Source of the DNA: Desulfobulbaceae bacterium
Lineage (GTDB): Bacteria > Desulfobacterota > Desulfobulbia > Desulfobulbales > Desulfocapsaceae
Direction: 5' to 3'
Assembly: GCA_024227155.1 (NCBI GenBank)
Contig: JAAELB010000247.1
Coordinates: 1-64,000 of the forward strand
DNA: 64,000 nucleotides
Positions 7,450-15,657 of this stretch are shown piece by piece. The notes beneath the pieces were generated by a model. The model was given only the letters and a program-made list of their open reading frames with translations. It did no database searches and had not been told where the DNA came from. Both the position numbers and the translations under genes were made by a program. The first letter of the stretch is position 1. Each line of letters begins with the position of its first letter.

Positions 7450-9459
7450 TTATGAAAAAGTGTGACAGTTGATACAATTCAATCCTTTCTCAATGTGCTT
7501 TTTATGGCCTTCTGATTTCCAAGATTTGTTTCTATGGCAACTGCTACACAACTGGCTCTGTACTTTAACAAACCCAGTGGGTTCAGGGGTGTGACAGCTG
7601 TTACATGAGAGATCATCTGCCCTATGGCTTGAGTGCATACTCTCCCACCCCATACTCTTTTGCTCATGACAAAGATTGCAGGCCTTAACAGCTGCTGGTA
7701 TATCGTGGTAACCTAGTGCCTCGAAGGGAAGCATCCCTGTTCCGTCAGGCGTTAAACCATTGCCAGCATGACACTCGATACAGGAAGGTGCATTCTCCTT
7801 GGGTTCTACACCGTGGGTGATAAGCATTTCGGCATCAGCTTCTACAATTGAGTAGCTACCCGACATCCCTTGTTCTTCCATTCCTTTTTGAACCGCCATA
7901 TCAAAATCACCAGTCATAAACATCCACATGATAGCAGGTGGGACTATCTGACCACTTTCATGCAGAGGCATGATTGAAAAATGTCGTTTTATAGGCACTA
8001 TAAAGGATTTACCGTCAAAAGGTCCTCCATTGGCTTTGGCCATCGGATAGACACCCCTTTCGTCTGCCTCTATGGTCTCGCCGATATTGTAAACGTAAGA
8101 AGTTCCGTCAAACCATACGTAATCAGGCTTAACATTGGATTCTTTAACTTCATGGCCTACAAAACCACCCTGTCCTGAACAGAAAGCAGCATTCCATACA
8201 GGATCATTCCAGTCTCTGGATATTTCTGTTGCACCACCTTTACCATATTCTCGGATATGGCAAACCTTACAGCTGATTTGGCCTTGTGCATGTCTATTTA
8301 GGGTTGAACTGGAATGAGGTGCATCATCATGACAGGATTGGCAGGTTGGAGCCGCAGCTTCGGTTTGTCTAAGGTCTATACCTCGGCCAGCTATCTTGTG
8401 ATTAAGAGCAGAGTGACAGCTGACACAGGAAAGACCAGCACCGGCTGTTGACAAGTGAACATCTTCTTCAACTGGTGGGTCGATGGAACTGAGGCCCATA
8501 TCACCACGTTTGGTCCAATCACCACCACCGGCTTTTGCATGGCACCGGAGACAGGATTTGTTTGTAGGCATATGAACTGTTCTGGCAACATTTACCATGC
8601 TGGTTTCAGGTGGCATTTTGTCATAGTCCGGTACAGTGGTGTAGTTGCCATTAGCATCTACCTTGCCAAATACGTAGGTTTTAGTTTCTCCCAAAACGTT
8701 GGTTACTGTTTCGGTATTATCGGGGTCAGAAATAAATTTTCTTTGATATGTATCACTATGGCACATCAGACAATCGACATCTTTTGCCTGTACAGCATCA
8801 GGTGCATTGCCGTCAGCACGAACATGACAGGAAAAACAGGCAGATTTTGAAGACATGGCATAGGTACAAAAAGTGTTGATTCCACCAACACCTTTACCCA
8901 AAGATTCTCCGTCCGTGTTGGTTAAATCTGGTGTTGGCCCTGCCCATTGCATATGAAGGCTCTGGAGCATCTCCGTTGCCTCTGTCTGGTGACAGGTTAT
9001 ACAGGTCAAAGGACCAGTATACTCAGTAATGGTGTTGTGAGCATCAATCGGACTATGAACGAGTACGGCATCAGTTGGGTCGTCCGGAGTTGAATCGGCG
9101 ACAACAAATTTGGCTGTTGACTTAACTCGAGTAGATTGATCTTTGATAACACATTTGAATTTCCAATATCCATCCTGTTCATCCAGAGGAATAGTAAAAT
9201 TATAATTGGCAGTGGTGCCCTCAATCTCCATGTTATCCCGGGCTATGACTCTATCACCTCTAGCTCTTTCAAGGTTGCTGATCACAATTTTAGCTGAGGT
9301 TAAAGGCGGTTGCCAATCGCCTCCACCTTCGCATTTAAAACTCACAGTCTCTCCAAGCACCGCTTCTCCTGGATCTGTTGACATTTCGATGTACCTGTCA
9401 GCAGCATAGCAACTGCTACTCATCAGGACAAATAAGCTCACTGCAATTACAACATTCAT
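7450..9459 (-). CDS. Exported dodecahaem c-type cytochrome with N-terminal Ig-like domain
   Basis: A 669-residue protein with signal peptide (MNVVIAVSLFVLMSSSCYA). Residues of about 25-130 have the beta-rich look of an Ig-like domain (DPGEAVLGETVSFKCEGG...GYWKFKCVIKD) and no haem site. Then come twelve CxxCH sites: CITCH, CFSCH, CLMCH, CLRCH, CVSCH, CQSCH, CKVCH, CIECH, CNLCH, CNSCH, CSSCH and CINCH, the last four residues from the C-terminus. The arrangement resembles octahaem/multihaem reductase-like cytochromes and surface electron conduits. It could carry electrons across the periplasm or reduce an external acceptor. It is monocistronic, and no outer-membrane porin or c-type partner is adjacent. 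The substrate cannot be read from the sequence. Confidence 0.85.
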   Translation of the reverse strand: MNVVIAVSLFVLMSSSCYAADRYIEMSTDPGEAVLGETVSFKCEGGGDWQPPLTSAKIVISNLERARGDRVIARDNMEIEGTTANYNFTIPLDEQDGYWKFKCVIKDQSTRVKSTAKFVVADSTPDDPTDAVLVHSPIDAHNTITEYTGPLTCITCHQTEATEMLQSLHMQWAGPTPDLTNTDGESLGKGVGGINTFCTYAMSSKSACFSCHVRADGNAPDAVQAKDVDCLMCHSDTYQRKFISDPDNTETVTNVLGETKTYVFGKVDANGNYTTVPDYDKMPPETSMVNVARTVHMPTNKSCLRCHAKAGGGDWTKRGDMGLSSIDPPVEEDVHLSTAGAGLSCVSCHSALNHKIAGRGIDLRQTEAAAPTCQSCHDDAPHSSSTLNRHAQGQISCKVCHIREYGKGGATEISRDWNDPVWNAAFCSGQGGFVGHEVKESNVKPDYVWFDGTSYVYNIGETIEADERGVYPMAKANGGPFDGKSFIVPIKRHFSIMPLHESGQIVPPAIMWMFMTGDFDMAVQKGMEEQGMSGSYSIVEADAEMLITHGVEPKENAPSCIECHAGNGLTPDGTGMLPFEALGYHDIPAAVKACNLCHEQKSMGWESMHSSHRADDLSCNSCHTPEPTGFVKVQSQLCSSCHRNKSWKSEGHKKHIEKGLNCINCHTFS

Positions 9460-9944
9460 ACCACCCTCCGGGGTTTCTTGTTTGTGAAGTCCCTCTTTAA
9501 CTCTGCATAGGGTCTCCCTTGGTATTGCACCACATTGTCGTATTCTTGCAAAAAAAACGCCAGAGTGTGGAGCCCAAGAGATTCAGTATTTTCGTTTGTA
9601 CTTACCTGTCAACACGTTGGATTCTGAAAAAAATTGTAAAAATATTTTACGCATGGCTTGAAAATAATCACCAAATCCCGGACTTAATGACTGATGACTC
9701 AGGTCAAACTGGCAGTACATTTTGGAGGAACTTCAATTAACAGTTGGAGTGAAAATAGTATTTCTGAACCTGATTTGTATAATTATTGCGGGAGCAGTTT
9801 GGAAAATTTTGCACACAGTAGTCTCTGCCAATCGACATTTTGTGCATGTTGTCAAAAGGCAAGGAAAAATGGTTGTGAATTCTTACATGGTAAAACTAGA
9901 CTGGAAATATCCCGGGCGAGCAAACAGATAAAACTTGTTAGAGG
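9460..9944. other. Gene-less stretch upstream of the dodecahaem cytochrome
   Basis: It holds the promoter side of the cytochrome gene (minus strand). AGGGTGG... is the only purine-rich site close to the start. A weak 60-70-codon frame at about 9749-9931 with one hydrophobic stretch has no convincing start, so it is not called. The stretch ends at repeat copy D. Confidence 0.4.
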
Positions 9945-10080
9945 AAGGGGTCAAGTAGGCTTTTGACTCTTGTTGCAAAGATTGATAACGAAATAGTATA
10001 TCGGATCAGCAGGTGTTCATCAAGTCAAGCATCAGCAAATCACCAAAACTAGCAGTAAAATCGTGGTCTGTCCCCTGTTT
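9945..10080 (+). repeat. Right-end dispersed repeat, copy D
   Basis: Same block as copies A-C. The right end GTCCCCTGTTTG is followed by TTCTCTGTTTG, again an end-proximal short duplication as in copy C. It lies 65 nt from the 3' end of the ABM-domain gene. Confidence 0.85.
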
Positions 10081-10144
10081 GTTCTCTGTTTGTTCTGTGT
10101 TCTGGAAACATCTTTTCATATTGCAAGCTACAACTTTATCACCT

Positions 10145-10495
10145 TCACTGGTCCAGGTGTTCATCATCCGGATGAGCCTTGAAACCGGTCTTTACAGCCA
10201 TTCTGTATTTACTGTAAACATATACTTCATAATCAGTTGGTTCCACTTGCAGTTTCTCCAGTATGGAATCAATCTTTTTTCTTTGTCCGCTTTCCTTCCA
10301 ATCGTTCCAAGCATCCATGTCATGCCATGTACTGATCACAATTATTTTTTGAGGATCGTCGGCACGAATCAGGGTTTCCCCGGAAATGTACCCTTGCTGC
10401 TGCATGGCAACAGCACGGAGATCTTTAAGTAATCCATAGACTATCTTTTCATTTTCCGACTGGACCTGTCTCTTGATAAATACCCTGATAAGCAT
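10145..10495 (-). CDS. Antibiotic biosynthesis monooxygenase (ABM) domain protein
   Basis: A 116-residue cytoplasmic protein with the dimeric ferredoxin-like ABM fold. It has an initial strand MLIRVFIKRQV, helix ENEKIVYGLLKDLRAVAMQQ, then GYISGETLIRADDPQKIIVISTWHDMDAWNDWKES and a closing strand YEVYVYSKYR. Members are small oxygenases or haem-binding enzymes, and many have no known substrate. AAGGAGGG precedes the ATG at 10495, a very strong ribosome site. No operon partner. Confidence 0.75.
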   Translation of the reverse strand: MLIRVFIKRQVQSENEKIVYGLLKDLRAVAMQQQGYISGETLIRADDPQKIIVISTWHDMDAWNDWKESGQRKKIDSILEKLQVEPTDYEVYVYSKYRMAVKTGFKAHPDDEHLDQ

Positions 10496-10849
10496 GGGAC
10501 CCTCCTTTCTTAATTTCGCTATGGGCGACTAAAAAACACACTCCCTAACTTTTAAACTGGCTATAGCAGGTTTCACTTTATCTTGTGGTTGGAAATGAAT
10601 TCTTTTCTCTCTTATATTGTATGACAAGGTATAAGGGAAAAACAATACCACATTGTGGAGTGTTGCTTGTTCGGGATAGAATGAGATCCATTAAAAACAT
10701 ATCGTCCAACACCCCCCATTGAGGGAAGTTAAGCTTCATTTGAATTGTAGTTTTTACCCAGAACTCTGGGCAAAACATTGATTTTAAAGCAGTGCTTAAT
10801 TTAATTGAACAGGTTCTTCGTGGGCTGCAGGATGTGTCGCTAACACATA
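10496..10849. other. Gene-less stretch upstream of the ABM gene
   Basis: AT-rich and without a supported gene. It contains the promoter side of the ABM gene. Short frames here lack ribosome sites. It ends at the inverted-repeat element at 10850. Confidence 0.4.
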
Positions 10850-10976
10850 GGGTCAGGTCTTGAAAAATAATAAATAGGTAGTATGGTGAGCAAACTATGG
10901 CAAGACCACTATGACAACAATCCCCAGGTGCTGTGTTGCTTCATATATCCCGAGTGATAATTCAAGACCTGACCCC
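10850..10976. mobile_element. 127-bp inverted-repeat element (GGGTCAGGTCTTGAA ends)
   Basis: The left end GGGTCAGGTCTTGAA is matched by the inverted right end TTCAAGACCTGACCCC, a 15-bp perfect inverted repeat enclosing about 96 bp with no gene. This is a small non-autonomous element. Similar GGTCAGGTCTTG ends are known next to REP-associated or IS200-like transposases, but the link is an inference. It abuts the truncated palindromic element E3. Confidence 0.65.
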
Positions 10977-10990
10977 ATTTATTACCATTT

Positions 10991-11026
10991 ACTTTATTAC
11001 AGTTTTCCTGGAGTAAGGTACTAAAA
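10991..11026 (+). repeat. Palindromic intergenic element, partial copy E3
   Basis: Only the right arm is left: TTATTACAGTTTTCCTGGAG then TAAGGTACTAAAA, matching the 3' part of E1 and E2. The left arm is missing, probably removed when the 10850 element inserted. Confidence 0.6.
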
Positions 11027-11115
11027 GATGAGTCAAGCAAAGATCCGCCCCTCAGTGGACCCCCAATGAAACGAGAAGATAAGGAAGATTGCTTATACTC
11101 GAGAATGGAGAGCTA

Positions 11116-11847
11116 ATGCATTTACAGAAACTAATGGATATTGTTGTAAAAGAAAAAAAAAGTGAACCTTTTATATGTATTCAGGATCTCGTTGAGAATG
11201 GTCCCCTTTTTGATAGATTTGCAGATGATAGCGTTAAGAGACCGAGTCGCCATGAAATAGCCATCTTTCTCGCTTCTTGGTGTAAGCGTGTCGGGTTTAC
11301 AGCGGAAATCTATCGGGATTGGCTTACAGATTACTGTGTCGATATACTTTCAAAAATTTCTTCAAGTTCAGCATCACAAATTCGCCATAGTACCAAGTCA
11401 ACCATCAATTATATTCATCGTAGTGATATCCTTTTTTCATGCAATTGCGAAAATAATATCTTCAATGCTCGCTGTACATCGAATTGTCCTGTTTATGATG
11501 AGATGAAGGATGTCTATTTGCGAAATTTGGAAGAAGAGCAGAGGAAAATTCAAGAATACAAAAATATAGCAAAGGAAAACAAACCAGAACCAGATTCTTT
11601 GCCTGTTACCAAGCGGTATAAACAACAATTCGGGGAAGCGGTTTCACTTATCAAACAGTATCTTGAAAAAGGACATACTAAAAAAGACATCACTATTTTG
11701 CTTAACGAAAAAGGATACAAAACAAGCACAGGATATGACTGGAAAGTTGGTTCAGTATCGCGCATCGCAATAGAGAAAGGTTGGGCTCCCCAGCGAAAAA
11801 GAAGAAATGAGAAAAAAACAGCATCAGAGCAGTTAAAGCTATTTTAA
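11116..11847 (+). CDS. Hypothetical protein with recombinase-like C-terminal segment
   Basis: About 243 residues from ATG 11116, chosen because GGAGAG lies 5 nt upstream (an in-frame TTG at 11089 is the alternative). The N-terminal part is helical with a conserved-looking RPSRHEIAIFLASWCKRVGF. A central cysteine group FSCNCENN...RCTSNCPVYDE could bind zinc. A charged coiled segment (RNLEEEQRKIQEYKNIAKENK) follows. The C-terminus ITILLNEKGYKTSTGYDWKVGSVSRIAIEKGW resembles the small DNA-binding helix bundle after serine-recombinase catalytic domains (rule: L-N-x-x-G-x-x-T-x-x-G-x-x-W). No catalytic domain is seen. Function unknown; DNA binding is plausible. The gene is bracketed by palindromic elements E3 and E2. 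Confidence 0.6.
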   Translation: MHLQKLMDIVVKEKKSEPFICIQDLVENGPLFDRFADDSVKRPSRHEIAIFLASWCKRVGFTAEIYRDWLTDYCVDILSKISSSSASQIRHSTKSTINYIHRSDILFSCNCENNIFNARCTSNCPVYDEMKDVYLRNLEEEQRKIQEYKNIAKENKPEPDSLPVTKRYKQQFGEAVSLIKQYLEKGHTKKDITILLNEKGYKTSTGYDWKVGSVSRIAIEKGWAPQRKRRNEKKTASEQLKLF

Positions 11848-11925
11848 ACGTGATTACCAGATCTAGGGTCTTGTGAAATAACAAATGGAAATTGATGGGA
11901 TTGGGATCGAACCACACCAACTAAC

Positions 11926-12057
11926 TAACCCGACAAGTCGGAAACTTTTTTAGTATCACTGGATAAGTGCCTTGCCGATTACTCTAAGTTCTTAATTTCA
12001 ATACAGTCTCCAGATTACTTGTTTTTTATTACAGTTTTTCTGGAGTAAGGCACTAAA
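11926..12057 (+). repeat. Palindromic intergenic element, copy E2
   Basis: A leading hairpin CCGAC-AA-GTCGG followed by AAACTTTTTTAG and CACTGGATAAGTGCCTT. Then comes an inner stem CTCCAG...CTGGAG with loop ACTTGTTTTTTATTAC, and the close TAAGGCACTAAA. The last bases GGCACTAA are repeated 6 nt further on at the stop codon of the GFA gene. The whole unit is 132 bp. Confidence 0.8.
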
Positions 12058-12063
12058 GAGGCA

Positions 12064-12492
12064 CTAATCTGACTTTGGAGCGTACTTTGCAAAAACTTCT
12101 GCTCCTGTCATATTCAAAGTCTCCTCAGCAAAACTATAGAAATGTGGTTTTTCGTCAATAAAGATTTGATGATCAAGAAAAAATTGTTCCTCATCACCAA
12201 ACAAACCTACGGACATTATGTACTGGTTAGTTTCCTTTAGTCTGTAAAACAGATGGCTGCCGCACTTGCTGCAAAAACCACGTTCTGCCCACTCCGATGA
12301 GTTGTATACCGTTATATTTTCGTTACCCTCAAAAGAGACATCTGTTCCACAGTCAACAGCCAGAAGTGGCCCGCCTCCCCACTTACGGCACATTGAGCAG
12401 TGGCAAGCACCAACGTTTTTCTTAACTTTACTGACATTTACTTGAACCGAACCGCAAAGACAATTTCCTTTTCCATTTTTTATTTCATTCAT
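12064..12492 (-). CDS. GFA/CENP-V family zinc protein
   Basis: A 142-residue protein of the glutathione-dependent formaldehyde-activating (GFA, PF04828) family. It has the zinc-binding pattern CLCGSVQ, ACHCSMCRKW and GFCSKCGSHLF in order, plus an NSSEWAERGFC strand typical of the family. Some members act in formaldehyde or thiol-adduct metabolism; most are uncharacterised. The start at 12492 is supported by GGGGGAT 5 nt upstream; a TTG 15 nt further up is less likely. The stop codon sits 6 nt from element E2. Confidence 0.85.
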   Translation of the reverse strand: MNEIKNGKGNCLCGSVQVNVSKVKKNVGACHCSMCRKWGGGPLLAVDCGTDVSFEGNENITVYNSSEWAERGFCSKCGSHLFYRLKETNQYIMSVGLFGDEEQFFLDHQIFIDEKPHFYSFAEETLNMTGAEVFAKYAPKSD

Positions 12493-12661
12493 GGAATCCC
12501 CCAACAAAAAAATTAATGTCTGTTTTATACCTCAGAGTATCAGTCAGTGAACATAGCTTCTCTGGTTATGTTTGAGGTGCAAGTCAATAGTCCTCCTATC
12601 TTTCAGGGGTAGGAAGCTGAATGAACTTTCCAACTACTGAAGCTTTGATATCCCCAGCAAA

Positions 12662-12856
12662 TCAAAGTTTCGGGTCAATATGTCCTGGTCCACCGCAATC
12701 AGGCGTGTAACAACTGACATCTTTGAATGAACAGTTTTTATTACAACTTGGACATATTTCCGGAGGAGAAGGGGATTGAACGGTATTCCCGCATTCCAGA
12801 CACTTCCAAAAAGGATCCATATTTTGTACTTGAGATTCTTGTGTTTTTTCAGTCAT
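12662..12856 (-). CDS. Small rubredoxin-like zinc-ribbon/iron protein
   Basis: 64 residues. WKCLECGNTVQSPSPPEICPSCNKNC gives two CxxC knuckles 13 residues apart, as in rubredoxin-like domains that hold one Fe or Zn. The tail SCYTPDCGGPGHIDPKL adds two cysteines and is a pattern often seen in small rubredoxin-like proteins of anaerobes. It is likely a cytoplasmic electron carrier or redox-stress protein. The upstream site is weak (GGTGAAATT). It is in the same orientation as the GFA gene, 170 nt away, so it is probably a separate unit. Confidence 0.7.
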   Translation of the reverse strand: MTEKTQESQVQNMDPFWKCLECGNTVQSPSPPEICPSCNKNCSFKDVSCYTPDCGGPGHIDPKL

Positions 12857-13179
12857 AATTTCACCATTTTAAATTTGAATTACCAGATCTGTTTAAGGGT
12901 CTTAAATTTGTCGCTCCAGCCACATCGATAGTAAAATAATTCAGTGTCCTCTCTAGCCCGTTTGTGATTTACCACTGATTTTTTCTCAGTTGAAACTTTC
13001 CTCAAGTTGTTTAACTATAAGAATCGGGGCGGGTAATGACAAGTAAAGGGCCGAAGTCAATATGGCTCTGTTTGACTTTTATTATCTCTTTGATGAATTC
13101 GGAGAGTTGTGAGGTAAAATGTTATTATTTTTAGAAATTTTAAAAATTCAATCCATCCAAATAGAATTTGTCCCATACA
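12857..13179. other. Gene-less stretch between rubredoxin-like gene and kinase gene
   Basis: About 320 nt of AT-rich sequence. It holds the promoter side of the rubredoxin-like gene. The words TTACCAGATCT and GGGTCTT occur here and also near 11855. No gene or strong hairpin was seen. Confidence 0.35.
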
Positions 13180-13992
13180 TTATAGAATTTTCCAGCTATC
13201 TTTGTTGTATTTCAGTGTTAAAAAATCAATGTTTTTGTTTTTTATGGAGGATGTCATTCTTAATAATGCCTTGTGTTCTTTTTCCAAACGTATTACTCGA
13301 GCTTCTGTGAGCTTTTCTTTGCCTCTAATATCTTGGTAGCTGTTATAAGTAGTTTTTGAAGTAATTTCTCGTGCATAGTCATACAGCCCTTCAATAGTAT
13401 CAAATTTTTCAACGTATTTCCTTCTTTCCTCCTCCCAATTATTTATTTGATAATAGGCACCATCGACCAAGAATCTAAAGTCTGCTTGTAGTCTTTCATC
13501 GATTGCGTATAGACCATCTAAAATTAAAATATCCACTTCAAGAAAATTTGTTTCGAGATAATCTATTTCTTGATTTAAAAGATCCACGCATGGCATGCGG
13601 CAAATAAATCCATTTGCAAAACAATACAATACATTGTCAATCATACTCCAATCGTATTCATCTGGGCCTATACCTGCATAATTTCTAGCTATTATTCGAT
13701 CTTCACGTTTGAGTAGGCTAATCATTTTGTTGTTTTCAGTGTAAAAATTGTCAACATATAGATGCTTTACGCTAATATCGTTTTTAATTTTTCTGAAATC
13801 ATGCATTATCCTTTTTGACAACTGATGGGCAATAGTCGATTTTCCACAGCCAGATTCACCAGATATAGAAATAACCAATTTTTGATTATTGACAGAGAGA
13901 GTATTTTTTAATTTACAATTTATTATTTTGATTATTTCTGTTGCCGCATCGTAAAACTTTTTACTCCCGATATTTGGTGTGTCGTGCAACAT
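13180..13992 (-). CDS. Uridine kinase-like P-loop kinase
   Basis: About 270 residues from ATG 13992 (an upstream in-frame start at 14061 would add 23 residues; neither has a convincing ribosome site). A Walker A motif ISGESGCGKSTIAHQL is followed by KHLYVDNFYTENN, a base/sugar-binding aspartate segment, and GIGPDEYDWSMID. A Walker B-like strand is VDILILDGLYAID. This order matches the uridine kinase/phosphoribulokinase superfamily (PRK, PF00485). The phosphate acceptor is not known; these variants often phosphorylate sugars or nucleosides. The gene is AT-rich compared with its neighbours and stands alone, which suggests transfer. Confidence 0.7.
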   Translation of the reverse strand: MLHDTPNIGSKKFYDAATEIIKIINCKLKNTLSVNNQKLVISISGESGCGKSTIAHQLSKRIMHDFRKIKNDISVKHLYVDNFYTENNKMISLLKREDRIIARNYAGIGPDEYDWSMIDNVLYCFANGFICRMPCVDLLNQEIDYLETNFLEVDILILDGLYAIDERLQADFRFLVDGAYYQINNWEEERRKYVEKFDTIEGLYDYAREITSKTTYNSYQDIRGKEKLTEARVIRLEKEHKALLRMTSSIKNKNIDFLTLKYNKDSWKIL

Positions 13993-14087
13993 ATTGCCCG
14001 ATAGCCTCTTCGTTGGTAATGCTCTGTCGGTTTGCCTTGAGATCAGTAAATAACACGGCAATAATTACGCATGAAAGCCTTGTAAAC

Positions 14088-14129
14088 AAAACAGCCGGGC
14101 TACCTTCTATCAAGGTAACCCGGCTGTTT
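14088..14129 (-). terminator. Strong hairpin, minus-strand terminator or attenuator
   Basis: An 18-bp stem AAACAGCCGGG...CCCGGCTGTTT with one mismatch pair and a short loop. On the minus strand it is followed by TTTTGTTTAC. It lies about 95 nt upstream of the kinase start on the same strand, so it either ends a lost upstream transcript or acts as a leader attenuator of the kinase. Confidence 0.6.
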
Positions 14130-14573
14130 ACATAGATTTAGCTTTCCATCCCAAATTCTCAGCAGGTTTGCAGAAGGCTTTGTCTGTCTTTTTTCTTTAT
14201 TATATTTCAATCAAGAAACAAATGTCAAACCGCGAAAGTTGGTGCTTGCTATATTAACTCATTTGGCAGCATGCCATCAACACTTTGTAGAATGTAAAAT
14301 TTTTCATTGGCAGAGGCTGTCAATGGCAGGCATAAGGTTAGTATAAGGCTGGTTATTCATCCATAAAATGGAGGACCTTAAAAGGTTCTACCGATCCGGG
14401 GTGAGGTAAAATAAGTCAAATACTCAGAAGATAGCCGCGCGCAAGGTAAGTAGGGAAGATGACTTATTTCCCGTTTATCGGGGTTAGAATGCTGGTCTTC
14501 TGGTTTACAGTCGAATATCGCTTTGAAGAACTTTTTATTTGGTAATCTCGTGTATTTTGAAAGTGCATTGTGG
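14130..14573. other. Gene-less stretch between hairpin and receiver gene
   Basis: About 440 nt with no credible frame. TTTATCGGGGTTAG (14473-14487) recurs at about 50232, the only shared word noticed. No riboswitch consensus was recognised. Confidence 0.3.
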
Positions 14574-15026
14574 TCATGTTTCACAATCTGTTGCCGTTTT
14601 TAGAATATCAAGTAGTTCTGCTATAATTATTGGTTTGGGAAGAAAACCATCCATGCCAGCTTGGCAGCATGTTTGGAGAGGATTAATCAGTGGTTTCCCC
14701 GACATGGCTATAACTGGAGTGTGATTGCAGTTTTCTGCAATTTCGTATTGTCGAATAGCTCCAGTTGCTTCAAAGCCATCCATGACTGGCATTTCCAGAT
14801 CCATCAAAACAATCATAAATGTTTCTTTTTTAAATATATGAACAGCTTCCTGACCGTTGGTTGCACATTGACATTTTAGATTGTAATTTGAACAGATGGT
14901 TGTCAAGAGATCCCGTATGAGGTCGTTGTCATCGACTATTAATACTTTAGGTAAACTTTCCATTCTAATGTCCAGCAAAGATAATAGTTTACTTGCGCCG
15001 TATGTGCCTTCGTGACGGCTATACAT
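14574..15026 (-). CDS. Single-domain response regulator (CheY-like)
   Basis: About 120-150 residues, a lone receiver. The acidic pair and first strand are KVLIVDDNDLIRDLL. The phospho-acceptor Asp is in MIVLMDLEMPVMDGF, and the conserved Thr/Ser and Lys are in PVIAMSGKP and GFLPKPI. There is no output domain, so it signals by protein contact, perhaps downstream of a hybrid kinase. The start is uncertain: ATG 15026 gives an unusual 21-residue leader, while MESLPKV at about 14963 has CTGGA upstream and fits receivers better. No kinase is adjacent. Confidence 0.75.
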   Translation of the reverse strand: MYSRHEGTYGASKLLSLLDIRMESLPKVLIVDDNDLIRDLLTTICSNYNLKCQCATNGQEAVHIFKKETFMIVLMDLEMPVMDGFEATGAIRQYEIAENCNHTPVIAMSGKPLINPLQTCCQAGMDGFLPKPIIIAELLDILKTATDCET

Positions 15027-15345
15027 TAATACTAAGGTTGATCAGTCAATCGAGTACTTTTATGCTTCCAGGTGTCTTTGGGATATTCCAAATTATACAT
15101 AATTAACATGATGATATGTAACAAGTAACTGCAGACTTCGTGCTTTCGTAATACTCTCTCACTATATCAGTTTTGGAAGTATACGGTAAATGTTGTGTTA
15201 TCCACGACTAATCAGGGAAACAAGGGCAATGTGGAGAACAGTTTTAGAGATCACGAACGCGTATGTTTTCATATCCTTTAAAATTTCTTGTTTGATGTTG
15301 AAGTAAATTAACTGGGTACCATACTCGATTAACCTTACAAAAAAC
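15027..15345. other. Gene-less stretch
   Basis: AT-rich sequence between the receiver gene start and the PKD-like fragment. It has no frame, ribosome site or repeat that could be supported. Confidence 0.3.
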
Positions 15346-15504
15346 TTACAGCGACAAACCGGTGGCATTATCTACAGTGATTGCATAAGGAGCTAACACG
15401 TATTCGCCGGGATTTGCCTGTAAAGCTAGACCAGTGTTGTTCACCGTTACTGTGCAGTTGTCACTTGCACTCAGGTTGTTACCGTCTGTAACGATCAGTC
15501 GAAA
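15346..15504 (-). pseudogene. C-terminal fragment of a PKD/cadherin-like surface protein
   Basis: The minus strand reads FRLIVTDGNNLSASDNCTVTV, then NNTGLALQANPGEY and ends ITVDNATGLSL-stop, 52 codons in one open frame. FxLxVTDxxxLSASDxCxVTV is the last strand pair of PKD/K319-like beta-sandwich repeats common in secreted multidomain proteins. There is no start codon or signal peptide. The frame is cut at its 5' side by palindromic element E7 (15518-15590), so only the 3' tail of a longer gene remains. Confidence 0.6.
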
Positions 15505-15517
15505 TGATAATTTTGAA

Positions 15518-15590
15518 ATGCTTGGATAAGTACCTTCACCAAATTATTTTCTGCCAAAAAAACGCAGAAAATAATTTTTAAGGTACTAAA
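15518..15590 (-). repeat. Palindromic intergenic element, copy E7
   Basis: A 14-bp perfect inner stem AAATTATTTTCTGC / GCAGAAAATAATTT around CAAAAAAAC. It is enclosed by GGATAAGTACCTT and AAGGTACTAAA. It is the same subtype as E8 (44817-44918). The leading TAACCC hairpin is missing here. Confidence 0.8.
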
Positions 15591-15657
15591 TTAGATCATA
15601 TGGGGAACAGAAATTATAGCAAATCAACAAATTATATTTTATCTCAGGACAGGAAAG

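Noticed and set aside
9694-9966. Overlapping short frames upstream of repeat D
   Set aside because: Starts are TTG/GTG without ribosome sites. One has a hydrophobic stretch, but its end runs up to the repeat. Not supported.
10578-10778. 66-codon minus-strand frame upstream of the ABM gene
   Set aside because: No ribosome site, no recognisable domain, and irregular composition. Treated as chance.
11885-11940. tRNA 3' part (GGTTCGATCCC on the minus strand)
   Set aside because: The T-arm stem does not pair, and no acceptor, D or anticodon arms could be drawn.
11926-12057. Palindromic elements as integron attC sites
   Set aside because: They have conserved ends, a structured variable stem, and one gene lies between two of them. 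However, the ends lack paired RYYYAAC and GTTRRRY boxes, there is no integron integrase, and the elements are scattered in both orientations rather than forming an array.
14378-14584. 68-codon minus-strand frame and possible riboswitch in 14130-14573
   Set aside because: There is no ribosome site and no recognised aptamer core (c-di-GMP, cobalamin or other consensus). The stretch is left as gene-less.
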